Assembly: GCF_900106995.1 (NCBI RefSeq)
Contig: NZ_FNOK01000007.1
Coordinates: 124,001-188,000 of the forward strand
Origin: Saccharopolyspora shandongensis
GTDB taxonomy: Bacteria > Actinomycetota > Actinomycetes > Mycobacteriales > Pseudonocardiaceae
Direction: 5' to 3'
DNA: 64,000 nucleotides
Shown: positions 28,187 to 36,520 of the stretch, in pieces
How positions within the stretch are numbered: the first letter of the stretch is position 1
Layout: each line of letters opens with the position of its first letter
Made by a program: the position numbers and the translations under genes
The notes under the pieces: generated by a model
The model's database searches: none
Seen by the model: only the letters and a program-made list of their open reading frames with translations
What the model was told of the DNA's origin: nothing

Positions 28187-29592
28187 TTCGGCTCCTTCTT
28201 CGCGGCGGGCAGCAGGAATGCGGGGATCAGGCTCAGCGCGGTGATGCCGAACGCCCACCAGAAGGTGTCGCCGAACGCGGCCGCCGGTTCCGGCGCCGAC
28301 GAGCCCTGCAGCACCACCACCAGCAGTGCGGTGCCCAGCGATCCGCCGATCCGGTTGAGCACGTTCAACGCGCTGGCCGCGCGGGGAACCTCGTGCCGCT
28401 GCACGCTCTGGTAGACCGCGGCCATGCCGGGGGCCATCGTCATGCCCATTCCGATCCCGCGCAGCAGCAGGGAAGCGGTCAGCAACCAGCCCGGGGGCTG
28501 GGCGGCGAGCTGGGTGAACGACACCGTTCCGGCGAGGGCCACGAGGATGCCGGCGAGCAGCAGCGGTCGCGGCCCGATCCGGTCGGAGAGCCGCCCGGCC
28601 GCGAACGTGGTGATCGCGGTGCCCAGCGCTTGCGGCGCGAGCAGCAGCCCGGCGGCGAGCGGTCCGACGTGCTGGACCTGTTGGTAGTAAAGCGGAATCA
28701 GCAGCATCGAGCTGTAGAGCGAGGCGCCGAGCAGGAACGAATTGCCCGTGGCGGCGGCAAATCCCCGGCGCGCGAACAGGCGCAGGTCGATCAGCGGCGC
28801 AACCCGGCCCCGCAGCGCATGCACGCCATAGCCGAACAACAGCACCGCGCCCGCGGCCAGCGGTAGCACCGTCCACATAGAACTGAAACCGCCGGCAGCT
28901 CCGGCCGCGGTGAACCCGTACACCACGGCGGCCAGCCCGGGCGAGAGCAGCAGCAGGCCGACGGCGTCCAGCCGGTTGCCGCTCGCGGTGCCCGGCTCGG
29001 ACGGCAGCACCCGCACCGCCAGCCACAGCGCGATGAGCCCGATCGGCAGGTTGATCAGGAACATCCAGCGCCAGTCCAGGCTCTGCACGATCGCGCCGCC
29101 GAGGATCGGGCCGACCACCGGCGCGAGCATCACCGGGATCGACGTCACGCCCATCACGCGGCCGATCTTGGAACCGGCGGCCTGGGCGACCATCGACTGG
29201 CCGATCGGCTGCATCATCCCGCCGCCGATGCCCTGCAGGACGCGGAACGCGACCAGCGCCGGGGCCGACCAGGCGATGCCGCAGAGCGCGGACCCGCCGA
29301 CGAACAGGGCGACCGAGACCAGCCACATCCGCTTGGCGCCGAACCGCTCGGACGCCCAGCCGGAGATCGGCATCACCAGCGACACGGCCAGCAGGTATCC
29401 GGTTGACACCCACTGGATCGTGCTCAACGGGCTGCGCAGCTCGCCGGCGATCGCGTCGATCCCGACGTTGACGATCGTGGCGTCCAGCCCGCCCAGCACC
29501 GCGCCGAGCAGCAGGACTCCGGCCATCCGCCACAGCTGCGCTGGAACCTCTTCATCCGATCGCGCCGCCGGGGCGGCTTTCGCAACCGTCAT
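28183..29592 (-). CDS. MFS drug efflux transporter, DHA2 (EmrB/QacA) type
   Basis: A 469-residue transporter with 14 predicted membrane helices. The opening LLLGAVLGGLDATIVNVGID contains motif D1 of DHA2 pumps, then WVSTGYLLAVSLVMPISGW, GWASERFGAKRMWLVS (motif A) and FRVLQGIGGGMMQPIG (motif B). Motif C-like glycines are in PVVGPILGGAIV. It is followed without a gap by mca, so export of mercapturic acids made by Mca is a reasonable inference. A palindrome TTAGGTTGAACCTAA lies 34 bp before its start and probably binds the divergent TetR protein. Confidence 0.92.
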   Translation of the reverse strand: MTVAKAAPAARSDEEVPAQLWRMAGVLLLGAVLGGLDATIVNVGIDAIAGELRSPLSTIQWVSTGYLLAVSLVMPISGWASERFGAKRMWLVSVALFVGGSALCGIAWSAPALVAFRVLQGIGGGMMQPIGQSMVAQAAGSKIGRVMGVTSIPVMLAPVVGPILGGAIVQSLDWRWMFLINLPIGLIALWLAVRVLPSEPGTASGNRLDAVGLLLLSPGLAAVVYGFTAAGAAGGFSSMWTVLPLAAGAVLLFGYGVHALRGRVAPLIDLRLFARRGFAAATGNSFLLGASLYSSMLLIPLYYQQVQHVGPLAAGLLLAPQALGTAITTFAAGRLSDRIGPRPLLLAGILVALAGTVSFTQLAAQPPGWLLTASLLLRGIGMGMTMAPGMAAVYQSVQRHEVPRAASALNVLNRIGGSLGTALLVVVLQGSSAPEPAAAFGDTFWWAFGITALSLIPAFLLPAAKKEPK

Positions 29593-29625
29593 CGCACCTC
29601 CTCGCGTCGAGCAACGGAGGTTAAC

Positions 29626-29690
29626 TTAGGTTGAACCTAATAATTAGGTCAAGTACATTATTTGGGTGCGACCTAGCCTGGTGGCTAGGC
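29626..29690. promoter_or_regulatory. divergent operator/promoter region of the MFS-mca operon and TetR gene
   Basis: TTAGGTTGAACCTAA (29626-29640) is a perfect 15-bp palindrome. A looser pair TTAGGTC (29644) and GACCTAG (29670) follows. TAGGCT (29685-29690) is a plausible -10 box for rightward transcription. The position fits autoregulation by the TetR protein with repression of the pump. Confidence 0.75.
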
Positions 29691-29697
29691 TGGCGGC

Positions 29698-29838
29698 ATG
29701 AGCCCTGTGCCAACCTCAACCCTCCTCAACCGCACCCCGGGGGACCGTGACGCAAACCAGCCACGAGAAACCACGCAACGGGAGATTGGGCTGAACGCAA
29801 CCACCACTGTGGATCGCGGAGAGGCGGACCAGTCATGA
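29698..29838 (+). CDS. possible leaderless 46-codon upstream ORF coupled to the TetR gene
   Basis: An ATG at 29698 lies 7 bp after the -10-like TAGGCT and opens a 46-codon frame (SPVPTSTLLNRTPGDRDANQ and so on). Its TGA overlaps the ATG of the TetR gene (ATGA). The peptide is Thr/Asn/Arg-rich and resembles no family. It may be a leader peptide allowing translation of the repressor by coupling. It could equally be chance; codon use is less GC3-rich than neighbouring genes. Confidence 0.4.
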   Translation: MSPVPTSTLLNRTPGDRDANQPRETTQREIGLNATTTVDRGEADQS

Positions 29839-30437
29839 GCACGGAGGGACTGCGGGAACGGCGCAAGCGGCAGACGAGGCAGGAGATCTCGCACGTCGCG
29901 ACGCGGCTGTTCATCGAGCACGGCTTCGAGAACGTGACGATCGCGCAGGTGGCGGCCGCGGCCGGGGTGGCGAAGATGACCGTCACCAACCACTTCCCGC
30001 GCAAGGAGGACCTGCTCCTCGACATGCACGAGGAACTGGTCGCCGGGCCGGCGCAGGCGGTCGCGGAGCGCGAACCGGGCGAGTCGGCGCCGGCGGCGCT
30101 GCGGCGCGCCTACTTCGAGGCGCTGGCCCGGCGCGACGCGCTGATCGGCTTCTCCGGGGCGGAGTTCGTCCGGGTGATCAGCGGAAGCCCGACGCTGCAG
30201 GCCCGGCTGCGGGAGATCCACGAGCAGCGGGAACGGGCGCTGGCCGACGCGCTGGCGCCGGAACTCGCCGAGTTCACCGCCAAGCTCCTGGCGGCACAAG
30301 CCACGACGGCGTACCGAGTGCTGCTGGAGGAGATCTTCCGGCGAACGCTCGACGGCGCGAACCACGAGGAGATCGCGGCGGCGATCGAGCCCCTCGCCGA
30401 GCAGGCCTTCGACGCGCTGCAACGAGCCTTCGAGTGA
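29835..30437 (+). CDS. TetR-family transcriptional regulator
   Basis: A 200-residue repressor with the HTH in residues 10-55: RRKRQTRQEISHVATRLFIE, then VTIAQVAAAAGVAKMTVTNH and FPRKEDLLLDMH. The C-terminal helices form the ligand pocket. It is divergent from the MFS-mca operon with a perfect palindrome between them, so it is the likely repressor of that detoxification operon, induced by a toxic ligand. The start ATG overlaps the stop of a short upstream ORF; a weak GCGGAG site lies before it. Confidence 0.9.
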   Translation: MSTEGLRERRKRQTRQEISHVATRLFIEHGFENVTIAQVAAAAGVAKMTVTNHFPRKEDLLLDMHEELVAGPAQAVAEREPGESAPAALRRAYFEALARRDALIGFSGAEFVRVISGSPTLQARLREIHEQRERALADALAPELAEFTAKLLAAQATTAYRVLLEEIFRRTLDGANHEEIAAAIEPLAEQAFDALQRAFE

Positions 30438-30458
30438 GCCGTAAGGCCAGGTCAGTGG

Positions 30459-30502
30459 CCGTGCGTACTTTGTGTCGCTGGAGCAGCACAAAGTACGCAC
30501 GG
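30459..30502. terminator. bidirectional hairpin
   Basis: CCGTGCGTACTTTGTG (30459-30474) pairs perfectly with CACAAAGTACGCACGG (30487-30502), with the flanks CAGGTC and GCCTGACC adding further pairing. It lies between convergent TetR and TenA genes and belongs to the family at 27283. Confidence 0.9.
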
Positions 30503-30512
30503 GCCTGACCCG

Positions 30513-31163
30513 TCACTTCCAGTGGGCGTTGAAGAAGTCGAGCTCGCAGCGCGTCGCCTGCTGGAACACGCGCAGGCAGCGGGCCCGCTCGCGCTCGTCC
30601 AGGTCGGCGCCGATCCGGTCGAGCTCGCCGCACAGCCACCGCACCCAGCCCTGGAAACCCGGGTTGTTGTGCAGCGTGATCCACTCCGCGTGCACGAAGT
30701 TCTCCGGCGGCGAGGCCGGTGCCCGCATCGCCCACTCCAGGTAGGTCCACTCCGCGACGGTCAGCACCGTCAGCACCTCGGCGTAGCTCCCGTTCGCGTT
30801 GGCGTCGTTCATCACGTCCCGGAACGCCACCGTCGCCTCGTCCAGCACCGGGCGCACCCGGTCCGCCTCGCCGACGCCCAGCGCGTCGAACGCGCGCTGG
30901 AAGTAGGTGTTCTCCTCGCTGGTGACCACGGCGATGCTGCCCGCGATCGCCAGCCGCGACGAGTAGCGGTCCGCCTTGGCCACCGCGGAACCCAGCAGCG
31001 CCAGGAAGTCGTCGACGAACTGGTAGTCCTGCACCAGGTAGGAGCGCATCGACTCGACCGGCACCAGCCCGTCGAACAGGCCCTGGGTGAACGGGTGCGT
31101 GACGACCGCGGTCCAGTCGGGCTCGCTGCGCTGGCGGAGCCAGTCGGTGAATGTCTCGGTCAC
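30513..31163 (-). CDS. TenA-family protein (thiaminase-II fold), Cys-less type
   Basis: A 216-residue helical protein of the TenA family, which hydrolyses aminopyrimidines for thiamine salvage. [20 protein letters not shown] matches the family's pyrimidine-binding segment with its Asp and Tyr, and [10 protein letters not shown] carries the conserved C-terminal Glu. The position of the catalytic Cys in classical TenA (P-C-x-W-x-Y) reads VAEWTYLEW, with Ala for Cys and a neighbouring Glu. This suggests the TenA_E-like branch or a protein without aminopyrimidine aminohydrolase activity. No THI-box is seen upstream. Confidence 0.85.
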   Translation of the reverse strand: MTETFTDWLRQRSEPDWTAVVTHPFTQGLFDGLVPVESMRSYLVQDYQFVDDFLALLGSAVAKADRYSSRLAIAGSIAVVTSEENTYFQRAFDALGVGEADRVRPVLDEATVAFRDVMNDANANGSYAEVLTVLTVAEWTYLEWAMRAPASPPENFVHAEWITLHNNPGFQGWVRWLCGELDRIGADLDERERARCLRVFQQATRCELDFFNAHWK

Positions 31164-31255
31164 GAAGTCCTCCTGTGGTCGATCGGGGCTGGTCCGGGCG
31201 GCCCACGCCGGTTCTTACCACCGGCCCGCGTGCGAGTGCCCTGGCCCCGGTGCGA

Positions 31256-31270
31256 GACAATCCGCACGTG
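31256..31270 (+). promoter_or_regulatory. -10 box and leaderless start of purC
   Basis: GACAAT (31256-31261) lies 6 bp before the GTG start at 31268. No ribosome site is present, consistent with a leaderless message. Confidence 0.45.
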
Positions 31271-32161
31271 GTTGCACTCGCCGATTACCCCCAGATCGCG
31301 GCCGGCAAGGTTCGCCAGCTGCACGCCGTGGACGACGAACACCTGCTGCTGGTCGCCTCCGACCGCATCTCGGCGTACGACCACGTGCTCGACACCCCGA
31401 TCCCCGACAAGGGCCGGGTGCTGACCGCGATGAGCGTGTTCTGGTTCGAGCTGCTCGCCGACGTGATGCCGAACCACCTGGTCGCCGCCGACGACCCGCG
31501 CATCCCCGGCGAGGTGCGCGGTCGCGCGCTGCTGGTGAAGCGGCTGGAGATGCTGCCGGTGGAGTGCGTGGCGCGCGGCTACCTGACGGGTTCCGGGCTC
31601 GCCGACTACCAGCGCACCGGCGCGGTGTGCGGCGTGCAGCTGCCCGGCGGGCTCGTCGAGGCGTCCGAGCTGCCGGAACCGATCTTCACCCCGGCGACGA
31701 AGGCCGAGATCGGCGAGCACGACGAGAACGTGAGCTTCGAGGCGGTCGCCGAGCAGCTGGGCGCGGAGCGCGCCGCGGAGCTGCGCGACCTGACGCTGCT
31801 GGTCTACCGCCGGGCGGCGGAGCACGCGCGCGGTCGCGGCGTGATCCTCGCGGACACCAAGTTCGAGTTCGGCCTGGCCGGGGACGGCTCGCTGGTGCTC
31901 GGCGACGAGGTGCTCACGCCCGACTCGTCGCGGTACTGGCCGGCGGACGGGTACGAGGCGGGCAAGGTGCAGCCGTCGTTCGACAAGCAGTACGTGCGCA
32001 ACTGGCTGACCTCGCCGGCTTCCGGCTGGGACCGCGCCTCGGACACCCCGCCGCCCCCGCTGCCTGCCGACGTCATCGACGCCTCGCGCGCCCGCTACGT
32101 CGAGGCCTACGAGCGGATCACCGGCCGCTCCTTCGCCGACTGGCTCGCCCCCGCGCAGTAG
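31268..32161 (+). CDS. purC: phosphoribosylaminoimidazole-succinocarboxamide synthase
   Basis: A 297-residue SAICAR synthetase joining CAIR and aspartate with ATP. It has [20 protein letters not shown] (ATP-binding start), [46 protein letters not shown] and [14 protein letters not shown], all standard family motifs. The GTG at 31268 begins the conserved region, and the longer in-frame extension covers the promoter. It is divergent from the TenA gene with about 100 bp between them. Confidence 0.97.
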   Translation: MVALADYPQIAAGKVRQLHAVDDEHLLLVASDRISAYDHVLDTPIPDKGRVLTAMSVFWFELLADVMPNHLVAADDPRIPGEVRGRALLVKRLEMLPVECVARGYLTGSGLADYQRTGAVCGVQLPGGLVEASELPEPIFTPATKAEIGEHDENVSFEAVAEQLGAERAAELRDLTLLVYRRAAEHARGRGVILADTKFEFGLAGDGSLVLGDEVLTPDSSRYWPADGYEAGKVQPSFDKQYVRNWLTSPASGWDRASDTPPPPLPADVIDASRARYVEAYERITGRSFADWLAPAQ

Positions 32162-32421
32162 TCCCGCATCACCCGGGAGACTCGCGAAACCGGCCGCCAC
32201 CCGGGCGAACTCGGCGCGGCGAGCACGGGCAGGCGCGCGATTTCTCGTGGAATCGCGCTGCCGCCGGCCCGGTTCCCCCGGTCGGAGTATGCGTCGGCGT
32301 GTCGGCGTCCGGCCGGGACCGGGCTTGCCGAAGGTGGCGGCGTGGAGGTTCGCCGGATTTGCGCCGGGACGACACCTGGCCGTCAGGTCGTGGACACCCG
32401 GACCAGGCGGAATGAGGGATC

Positions 32422-33135
32422 GTGAGCACGCCGCTCGTCGTGTCGTTGTCCGGTCTTGGGCTCCGGGTGCTGGACCAGTGCGCGGAATTCGCCGCCGAAC
32501 TGGACCGCCGCCAGGTCCCGCTATCCCTGCTGATCTCACCGCGCCCGGATCACCTGGAGGCGCGGAACCCGCAGTCCCCGCTGCTGGACTGGGTGGCCGA
32601 GCGCCTGGCGCGGCGCGACGCCATCAGCCTGCACGGCTTCGCCCGCCTGTCCCCGGGCCTGCGCGCCCGTCTCGCCCCGGCCGCCCAACTCCCGGCGCAC
32701 GAAGCCGGGCTGCGGCTGGCGGCCGCGTCGGCGGTGCTGGAACAGGTCGGGCTGCGGACGAACAGCTTCATCCCGCCGCGCTGGCTCGCCTCGCCCGGCA
32801 CCGTCACCGCGCTGCAGCGGCGCGGATTCTCCGTCTGCGCGGACGCGATGGCGGTCCGGGATCTCACGACCGGCCAGGTGCACCGGGCGCGGATCCGGAT
32901 GCTCGGCCCGGGGGAACGCGCGGAGCCGTGGTGGTGCCGGGCGCTGGTGCTGGGCGTCGAGCGGGCGGCCCGCCGCGGGAGGCCGGTCCGGCTCGCGATG
33001 GACGCCGCCGAGCTGCGGAAACCGGCCGCGAGGCAGGCGCTCCTGGACGCCGTGGACCTGGCGCTGCACCACGGCGCGCGGCCGGTCACCTATGCCTCGT
33101 TCGCCCGCCGCTCCGCGACGCCGGCACGGGGATGA
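32422..33135 (+). CDS. DUF2334/polysaccharide deacetylase-like protein
   Basis: A 237-residue protein with the fold pattern of DUF2334, a branch of the NodB/polysaccharide deacetylase superfamily. It has TPLVVSLSGLGLRVLDQCAE, VPLSLLISPRPDHL, AISLHGFARLSPG and TNSFIPPRWLASPGTVTALQ. The usual metal-binding D-D of NodB is absent at the first strand, while the H of SLHGF is retained, so enzyme activity is uncertain. No signal peptide is visible. The GTG at 32422 is preceded by AATGAGGGATC. About 260 bp of unassigned sequence separates it from purC. Confidence 0.6.
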   Translation: MSTPLVVSLSGLGLRVLDQCAEFAAELDRRQVPLSLLISPRPDHLEARNPQSPLLDWVAERLARRDAISLHGFARLSPGLRARLAPAAQLPAHEAGLRLAAASAVLEQVGLRTNSFIPPRWLASPGTVTALQRRGFSVCADAMAVRDLTTGQVHRARIRMLGPGERAEPWWCRALVLGVERAARRGRPVRLAMDAAELRKPAARQALLDAVDLALHHGARPVTYASFARRSATPARG

Positions 33136-33226
33136 GGATCCCCTCATTCGACCTTCAGGGCCGCCTCACGCTGGGCGCCGAAGCTGGTTCTCGTCAGGCG
33201 AGAGCAGCCAACGGAGGACGAGGACG

Positions 33227-33670
33227 ATGCGGATTCGGAACACGAAGCGGACCTGGCTCGCGGCGGTGGCGGCGGTAGCGCTGGTGGGCCTCGGCGGAAC
33301 GGGAGCCGCGCTCGCAGCGGAAACCGGCACGGCCGAAACCCCGCGAGCGGCGACCCCGGCCGACCAGCTCCCGCTCGCCCAACCAACCCCGGTCTGCTTG
33401 GACGACCAGGACGACCACTTCGAAGACGCCGACGACAGATTCGACGACGACGCGGACGACCGCTTCGACGATGACCGCGACGTCGACGACCGCTACGACG
33501 ACGACCGCGACGAGGTCGATGACCGCTTCGACGACTGCGACGATCACCTCGACCTGGACGACCGCCTAGACCTCGACGACAACCTGGACGACCGCGACGA
33601 CCACCTGGACGACCGGCCCGGCGACCACCACGACGTCGACGACCAGGACGACGACCGCAACGACGACTGA
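33227..33670 (+). CDS. secreted aspartate-rich low-complexity protein
   Basis: A 147-residue exported protein. The N-terminus is a clear signal peptide (MRIRNTKRTWLAAVAAVALV, cleavage near ALAAET). After a short Thr/Ala/Pro stretch, about 90 residues consist almost entirely of Asp with Arg, His, Phe, Tyr and Leu in near-repeats such as DDRFDDDADDRFDDDRDVDD. Two Cys residues flank the central part of the acidic region. No family is recognised. Extreme negative charge suggests binding of calcium or other divalent cations, or of basic surfaces. GGAGGACGAGGACG precedes the ATG. Confidence 0.8.
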   Translation: MRIRNTKRTWLAAVAAVALVGLGGTGAALAAETGTAETPRAATPADQLPLAQPTPVCLDDQDDHFEDADDRFDDDADDRFDDDRDVDDRYDDDRDEVDDRFDDCDDHLDLDDRLDLDDNLDDRDDHLDDRPGDHHDVDDQDDDRNDD

Positions 33671-33715
33671 ACCTGCGACCCCGCCACCAGGCGAAGCACG
33701 CCGGAAGGATGTCGA

Positions 33716-33892
33716 TTTCGCGCGACATCAGCGCACCGCACGCGTGGCAGATGGCGGTTTCGCGCGAAATCGCCGCGCCTACGCGGGCGTGATGCCGGTT
33801 TCGCGCGAAACCGCCGCGTCCGCGCGTGACTGGTGGCGGTTTCGCGCGAAAACGGCGCGTCCGCGCAGGGCCGGGGACGGTTTCGCGCGAAA
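33716..33892. repeat. phased array of five TTTCGCGCGAAA palindromes, 41-42-bp period
   Basis: Copies start at 33716 (last bases altered to GACA), 33758, 33799, 33840 and 33881, so steps are 42, 41, 41 and 41 bp. Sequence between the cores is only partly conserved (mostly GG before the core and CG-rich after). The array fills the space between the Asp-rich gene and the end of the metallo-hydrolase gene. Confidence 0.93.
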
Positions 33893-33935
33893 ACGGCGGC
33901 TGGCGCGGCGGGGCCTCCTTGGCGCCCGGTCCGGG

Positions 33936-34571
33936 TCAGAGCGTGGTCTGGGTGCCCTTGGTCAGGACTTCGAGGGCCGTGTCCTTCGGGCCGAGCTGTT
34001 CGAACATGCGGTAGTGCATGTTCGGGTTCGCCAGCACCGCTTCGTGGATCGGCACCGCCGCTCGCGGCGCCACCGCGCGCAGGAAGTCGACCGCTTCGGA
34101 GAGCTTCAGCCACGGCGCCCCCGTAGGCACGCCGAGCACGTCGATCCGCTGTTCCGGCACGTAGAACGAGTCGCCGGGGTGGTAGAAGGCGCCGTGGTCG
34201 ACGACGTAGCCGATGTTGTCGATCACCGGGATGTCCGGGTGGATCACCGCGTGCGTGCCGCCGACGACGTTGATCGACGCGCCGCCCAGCTCCAGCGACT
34301 CGCCGGGGCGCGCCGTGGTCGCGGCCAGGCCCTTCTCGGCGATCGCCGGCGCCGAGCCCGAGTCGGCCACCAGCCGGGCGTTCGGGTTGGCGGCGAGCAG
34401 GGCCGGGAGCCGGTCGAGGTCGAGGTGGTCGAAGTGCTGGTGCGTGATCAGCACGGCGTCGAGGTCGCGGAGGTCTTCGAAGTCGGCGGAGAACGCGCCG
34501 GGGTCGATCAGCAGTCGCGCCGAATCGGTCTCGACCAGCACGCACGCGTGTCCGAAGTGGGTGATCTGCAC
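33936..34571 (-). CDS. metallo-beta-lactamase fold hydrolase (UlaG-like)
   Basis: A 211-residue MBL-fold enzyme. It starts VQITHFGHACVLVETDSARL. The zinc motif is ITHQHFDHLD (H-x-H-x-D-H) at about residues 43-52. GGTHAVIHPDIP and YHPGDSFYVPE supply the other ligands, and AVPIHEAVLANPNMHYR the last. It resembles the UlaG-like or ComEC-unrelated L-ascorbate-6-phosphate lactonase-type branch of short MBL proteins, usually Mn- or Zn-dependent; the substrate is not known. The GTG at 34571 is preceded by GGAGGAAACACC. Confidence 0.88.
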   Translation of the reverse strand: MQITHFGHACVLVETDSARLLIDPGAFSADFEDLRDLDAVLITHQHFDHLDLDRLPALLAANPNARLVADSGSAPAIAEKGLAATTARPGESLELGGASINVVGGTHAVIHPDIPVIDNIGYVVDHGAFYHPGDSFYVPEQRIDVLGVPTGAPWLKLSEAVDFLRAVAPRAAVPIHEAVLANPNMHYRMFEQLGPKDTALEVLTKGTQTTL

Positions 34572-34666
34572 GGTGTTTCCTCCTAGATGAGCGAGCACGT
34601 CCACTCTTCCACGCTGCTCGGCTACCGGCGGAAGATCACCGGAGGTTCGGTTTCCGCTGGTAGGAG

Positions 34667-34712
34667 CCCGTGCGTGTTTTGTGCTGCTATGGCGACACAA
34701 AACGCGCACGGG
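34667..34712. terminator. hairpin with GCTATGGCGA loop
   Basis: CCCGTGCGTGTTTTGTG and CACAAAACGCGCACGGG pair (one G-T mismatch) around CTGCTATGGCGA. It lies about 40 bp past the end of the epimerase gene. Confidence 0.88.
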
Positions 34713-34750
34713 TTCTGACCAGGCCGAAGGAGGTCGGCGAGATCACCGGG

Positions 34751-35731
34751 TCACTTGGCGAGGGTGGCGAGGAGTTCGGCTTCCTCCTCCGGGGTGAGCC
34801 CCGCTCGACGCTCTCGGTCCAGGCCCAGTGAGCGCTCGGTCTCCAGCGCCGCCGACACCGTCTCGGCGAGCGGCCGGATGCGCAGGCCCGCGTCGAGGCT
34901 GGGCTGGGCGTTGCGCGCGACGATGCCCTGGTGGCTTTCCGGCAGCCAGAACGGCAGCGACTTCGGGCCTGCCCAGGGCTGCACGCCCGCTTCGGTCAGG
35001 GCTTCCGGCGCGATGGCCACGAGTTCCGTGCCAGGCGGCGCGACCAGCTCGGCGATCTGCGCCAGCAGCTCGTTCAGCGGGGTGGTCGGGCTCGTGCCGT
35101 CGAAGGTGCCGGTAATGCCCTGCTCCCCGGCGTCCACGATCCACGCCGCCAGGTCGCGCACGTCGGCGTGCTGGGTCGGGTGGTCGGCGTCCGGCACGAG
35201 CACGCGACCGCCGCGCGCCATCCGCGCCGGCCAGTAGCCGAACCGGTCCGAGATGTCGTTCGGCCCGGTGATCAGGCCGGGGCGCAGCACGAAGGCCCGG
35301 TCGCCGACCGCGGCGCGCACCGCGTTCTCGCACGCCACCTTGATCCCGCCGTAGGCCTCGGACGTGCTCACGTCGTCGGAGTCGGTGATCGGCTCCAGCA
35401 GTTCGGCGTCGGTGCTCAGGCCGGGCGTCTCGTTGTCGGCGTAGACGTTGATGGTGGACACGAACGTCCAGTGCCCGGCCGTCGCGCCCAGGACGTCGAG
35501 GGCGTCGCGCACCCACCGGTAGTTCCGCGCCACGTCGACCACGGCGTCGAACCGTTCCCCGGTGAGCTGGCCGAGGCCCTGCTCCCGGTCCACCGTCACC
35601 AGCTTCGCGCCGTCGGGAATGTTGCCGCCCGTGCCGCGCGCCGCGCAGACGACGTCGTGCCCCCGCCGGAGGGCCTCGGCCGCCACCGCGTGCCCGAGGA
35701 AAACCGTTCCGCCCAAAACCAAGATCCGCAT
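34751..35731 (-). CDS. NAD-dependent epimerase/dehydratase (SDR family)
   Basis: A 326-residue extended-SDR protein. The Rossmann motif is MRILVLGGTVFLGHAVAAEA (G-G-T-x-F-L-G). GHWTFVSTINVYADN holds the catalytic Ser/Thr region, with Tyr and Lys in SEAYGGIKVACENAV (Y-G-x-x-K). FVLRPGLITGPNDISDRFGY follows. Variants with GGTxFLG are usual in actinobacterial reductases related to isoflavone reductases and nucleotide-sugar epimerases; the substrate is unknown. The ATG at 35731 begins the fold directly. Confidence 0.9.
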   Translation of the reverse strand: MRILVLGGTVFLGHAVAAEALRRGHDVVCAARGTGGNIPDGAKLVTVDREQGLGQLTGERFDAVVDVARNYRWVRDALDVLGATAGHWTFVSTINVYADNETPGLSTDAELLEPITDSDDVSTSEAYGGIKVACENAVRAAVGDRAFVLRPGLITGPNDISDRFGYWPARMARGGRVLVPDADHPTQHADVRDLAAWIVDAGEQGITGTFDGTSPTTPLNELLAQIAELVAPPGTELVAIAPEALTEAGVQPWAGPKSLPFWLPESHQGIVARNAQPSLDAGLRIRPLAETVSAALETERSLGLDRERRAGLTPEEEAELLATLAK

Positions 35732-35853
35732 ATCGGCACCCTGCCTCGACCGGTCCGGGCATCGCGACGGTTCTCGCTGCGGGTGAACGCTTTACGCGAT
35801 CAGCTGAATCGCGAGTGGGGCGCCCCCGGCCGGGGACGCCCCACTGCGCGAGG

Positions 35854-36258
35854 TCACTTCGTGACGGTGATCTTCATGGTCGGGCCCGCGCTGCCGCCGA
35901 TGCGGGTGTGCACGATGTACTCGCCGGGCGCGACGTCGGCGATGGTGGCCACCGCCTCGGCGTTGCCGTCGCGGTCGTTCACGACCTCGGCGAGGCCTTC
36001 GTCCGCGCCGAACGGGTGTTCCCGGTTGCGCACGAACGCCGCCGACGAGATCCAGTTGACGCCTTCGGCGCCGTGTTCCAGCCGCAGGACCAGCGTGTTG
36101 CCCGCCCGGACCTGCGACTTGTCCGCGGTCAGCAGGGCGTTCTCGGCGGGCGCGACGGCCGCCGGGCCATGGCTCGGCGCCGCCATCGCCGGCACGGTGG
36201 TGGTCAGCGCGAGGCCGGCGAGCAGGCCGGCCGCCATCAGCGTCTTGATTGTGCGCAT
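35854..36258 (-). CDS. secreted hypothetical protein
   Basis: A 134-residue exported protein of unknown function. The N-terminus RTIKTLMAAGLLAGLALTTT is a signal peptide with likely cleavage at AMA-APS. The mature part is a single beta-sandwich-like domain (AGNTLVLRLEHGAEGVNWIS, VNDRDGNAEAVATIADVAPG, YIVHTRIGGSAG) resembling small Ig-like secreted proteins of actinomycetes. No Cys is present. GGGGGAACGCACACCG precedes the ATG. Confidence 0.75.
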   Translation of the reverse strand: MRTIKTLMAAGLLAGLALTTTVPAMAAPSHGPAAVAPAENALLTADKSQVRAGNTLVLRLEHGAEGVNWISSAAFVRNREHPFGADEGLAEVVNDRDGNAEAVATIADVAPGEYIVHTRIGGSAGPTMKITVTK

Positions 36259-36520
36259 CGGTGTGCGTTCCCCCTAGGTAACTGCAAGCGGGGCCCGGGT
36301 TTCGGTGCCCCGGTCGTAATAGACGTCCGTCGGGCCAAAGGTTTAGACAATGTGCGAAAATTGTGGCGCAAGACACAGGCCGTGTCGGGTGTCGTGAGCC
36401 ACGCCGCACCTCCGGCCCCTGCCCGGCAGGGTGAACTCCCAGCTCAGTTACCCTTTGGCGGTACTGCTGGCCATCCGCCGGGGTCCCGGCGGATCTGCAC
36501 GGAAACCGGGAGCAGCACCC

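Noticed and set aside
31164..31267. TPP riboswitch before the TenA gene
   Set aside because: No CTGAGA or THI-box sequence on the minus strand in this short gap.
32162..32421. Minus-strand frame of 86 codons between purC and the deacetylase-like gene
   Set aside because: Pro/Arg/Ser-rich product typical of GC-rich shadow frames; nothing else recognisable in the gap.
33716..33892. CRISPR array
   Set aside because: The repeats are only 12 bp and palindromic, spacers are short and partly alike, and no cas gene is present.
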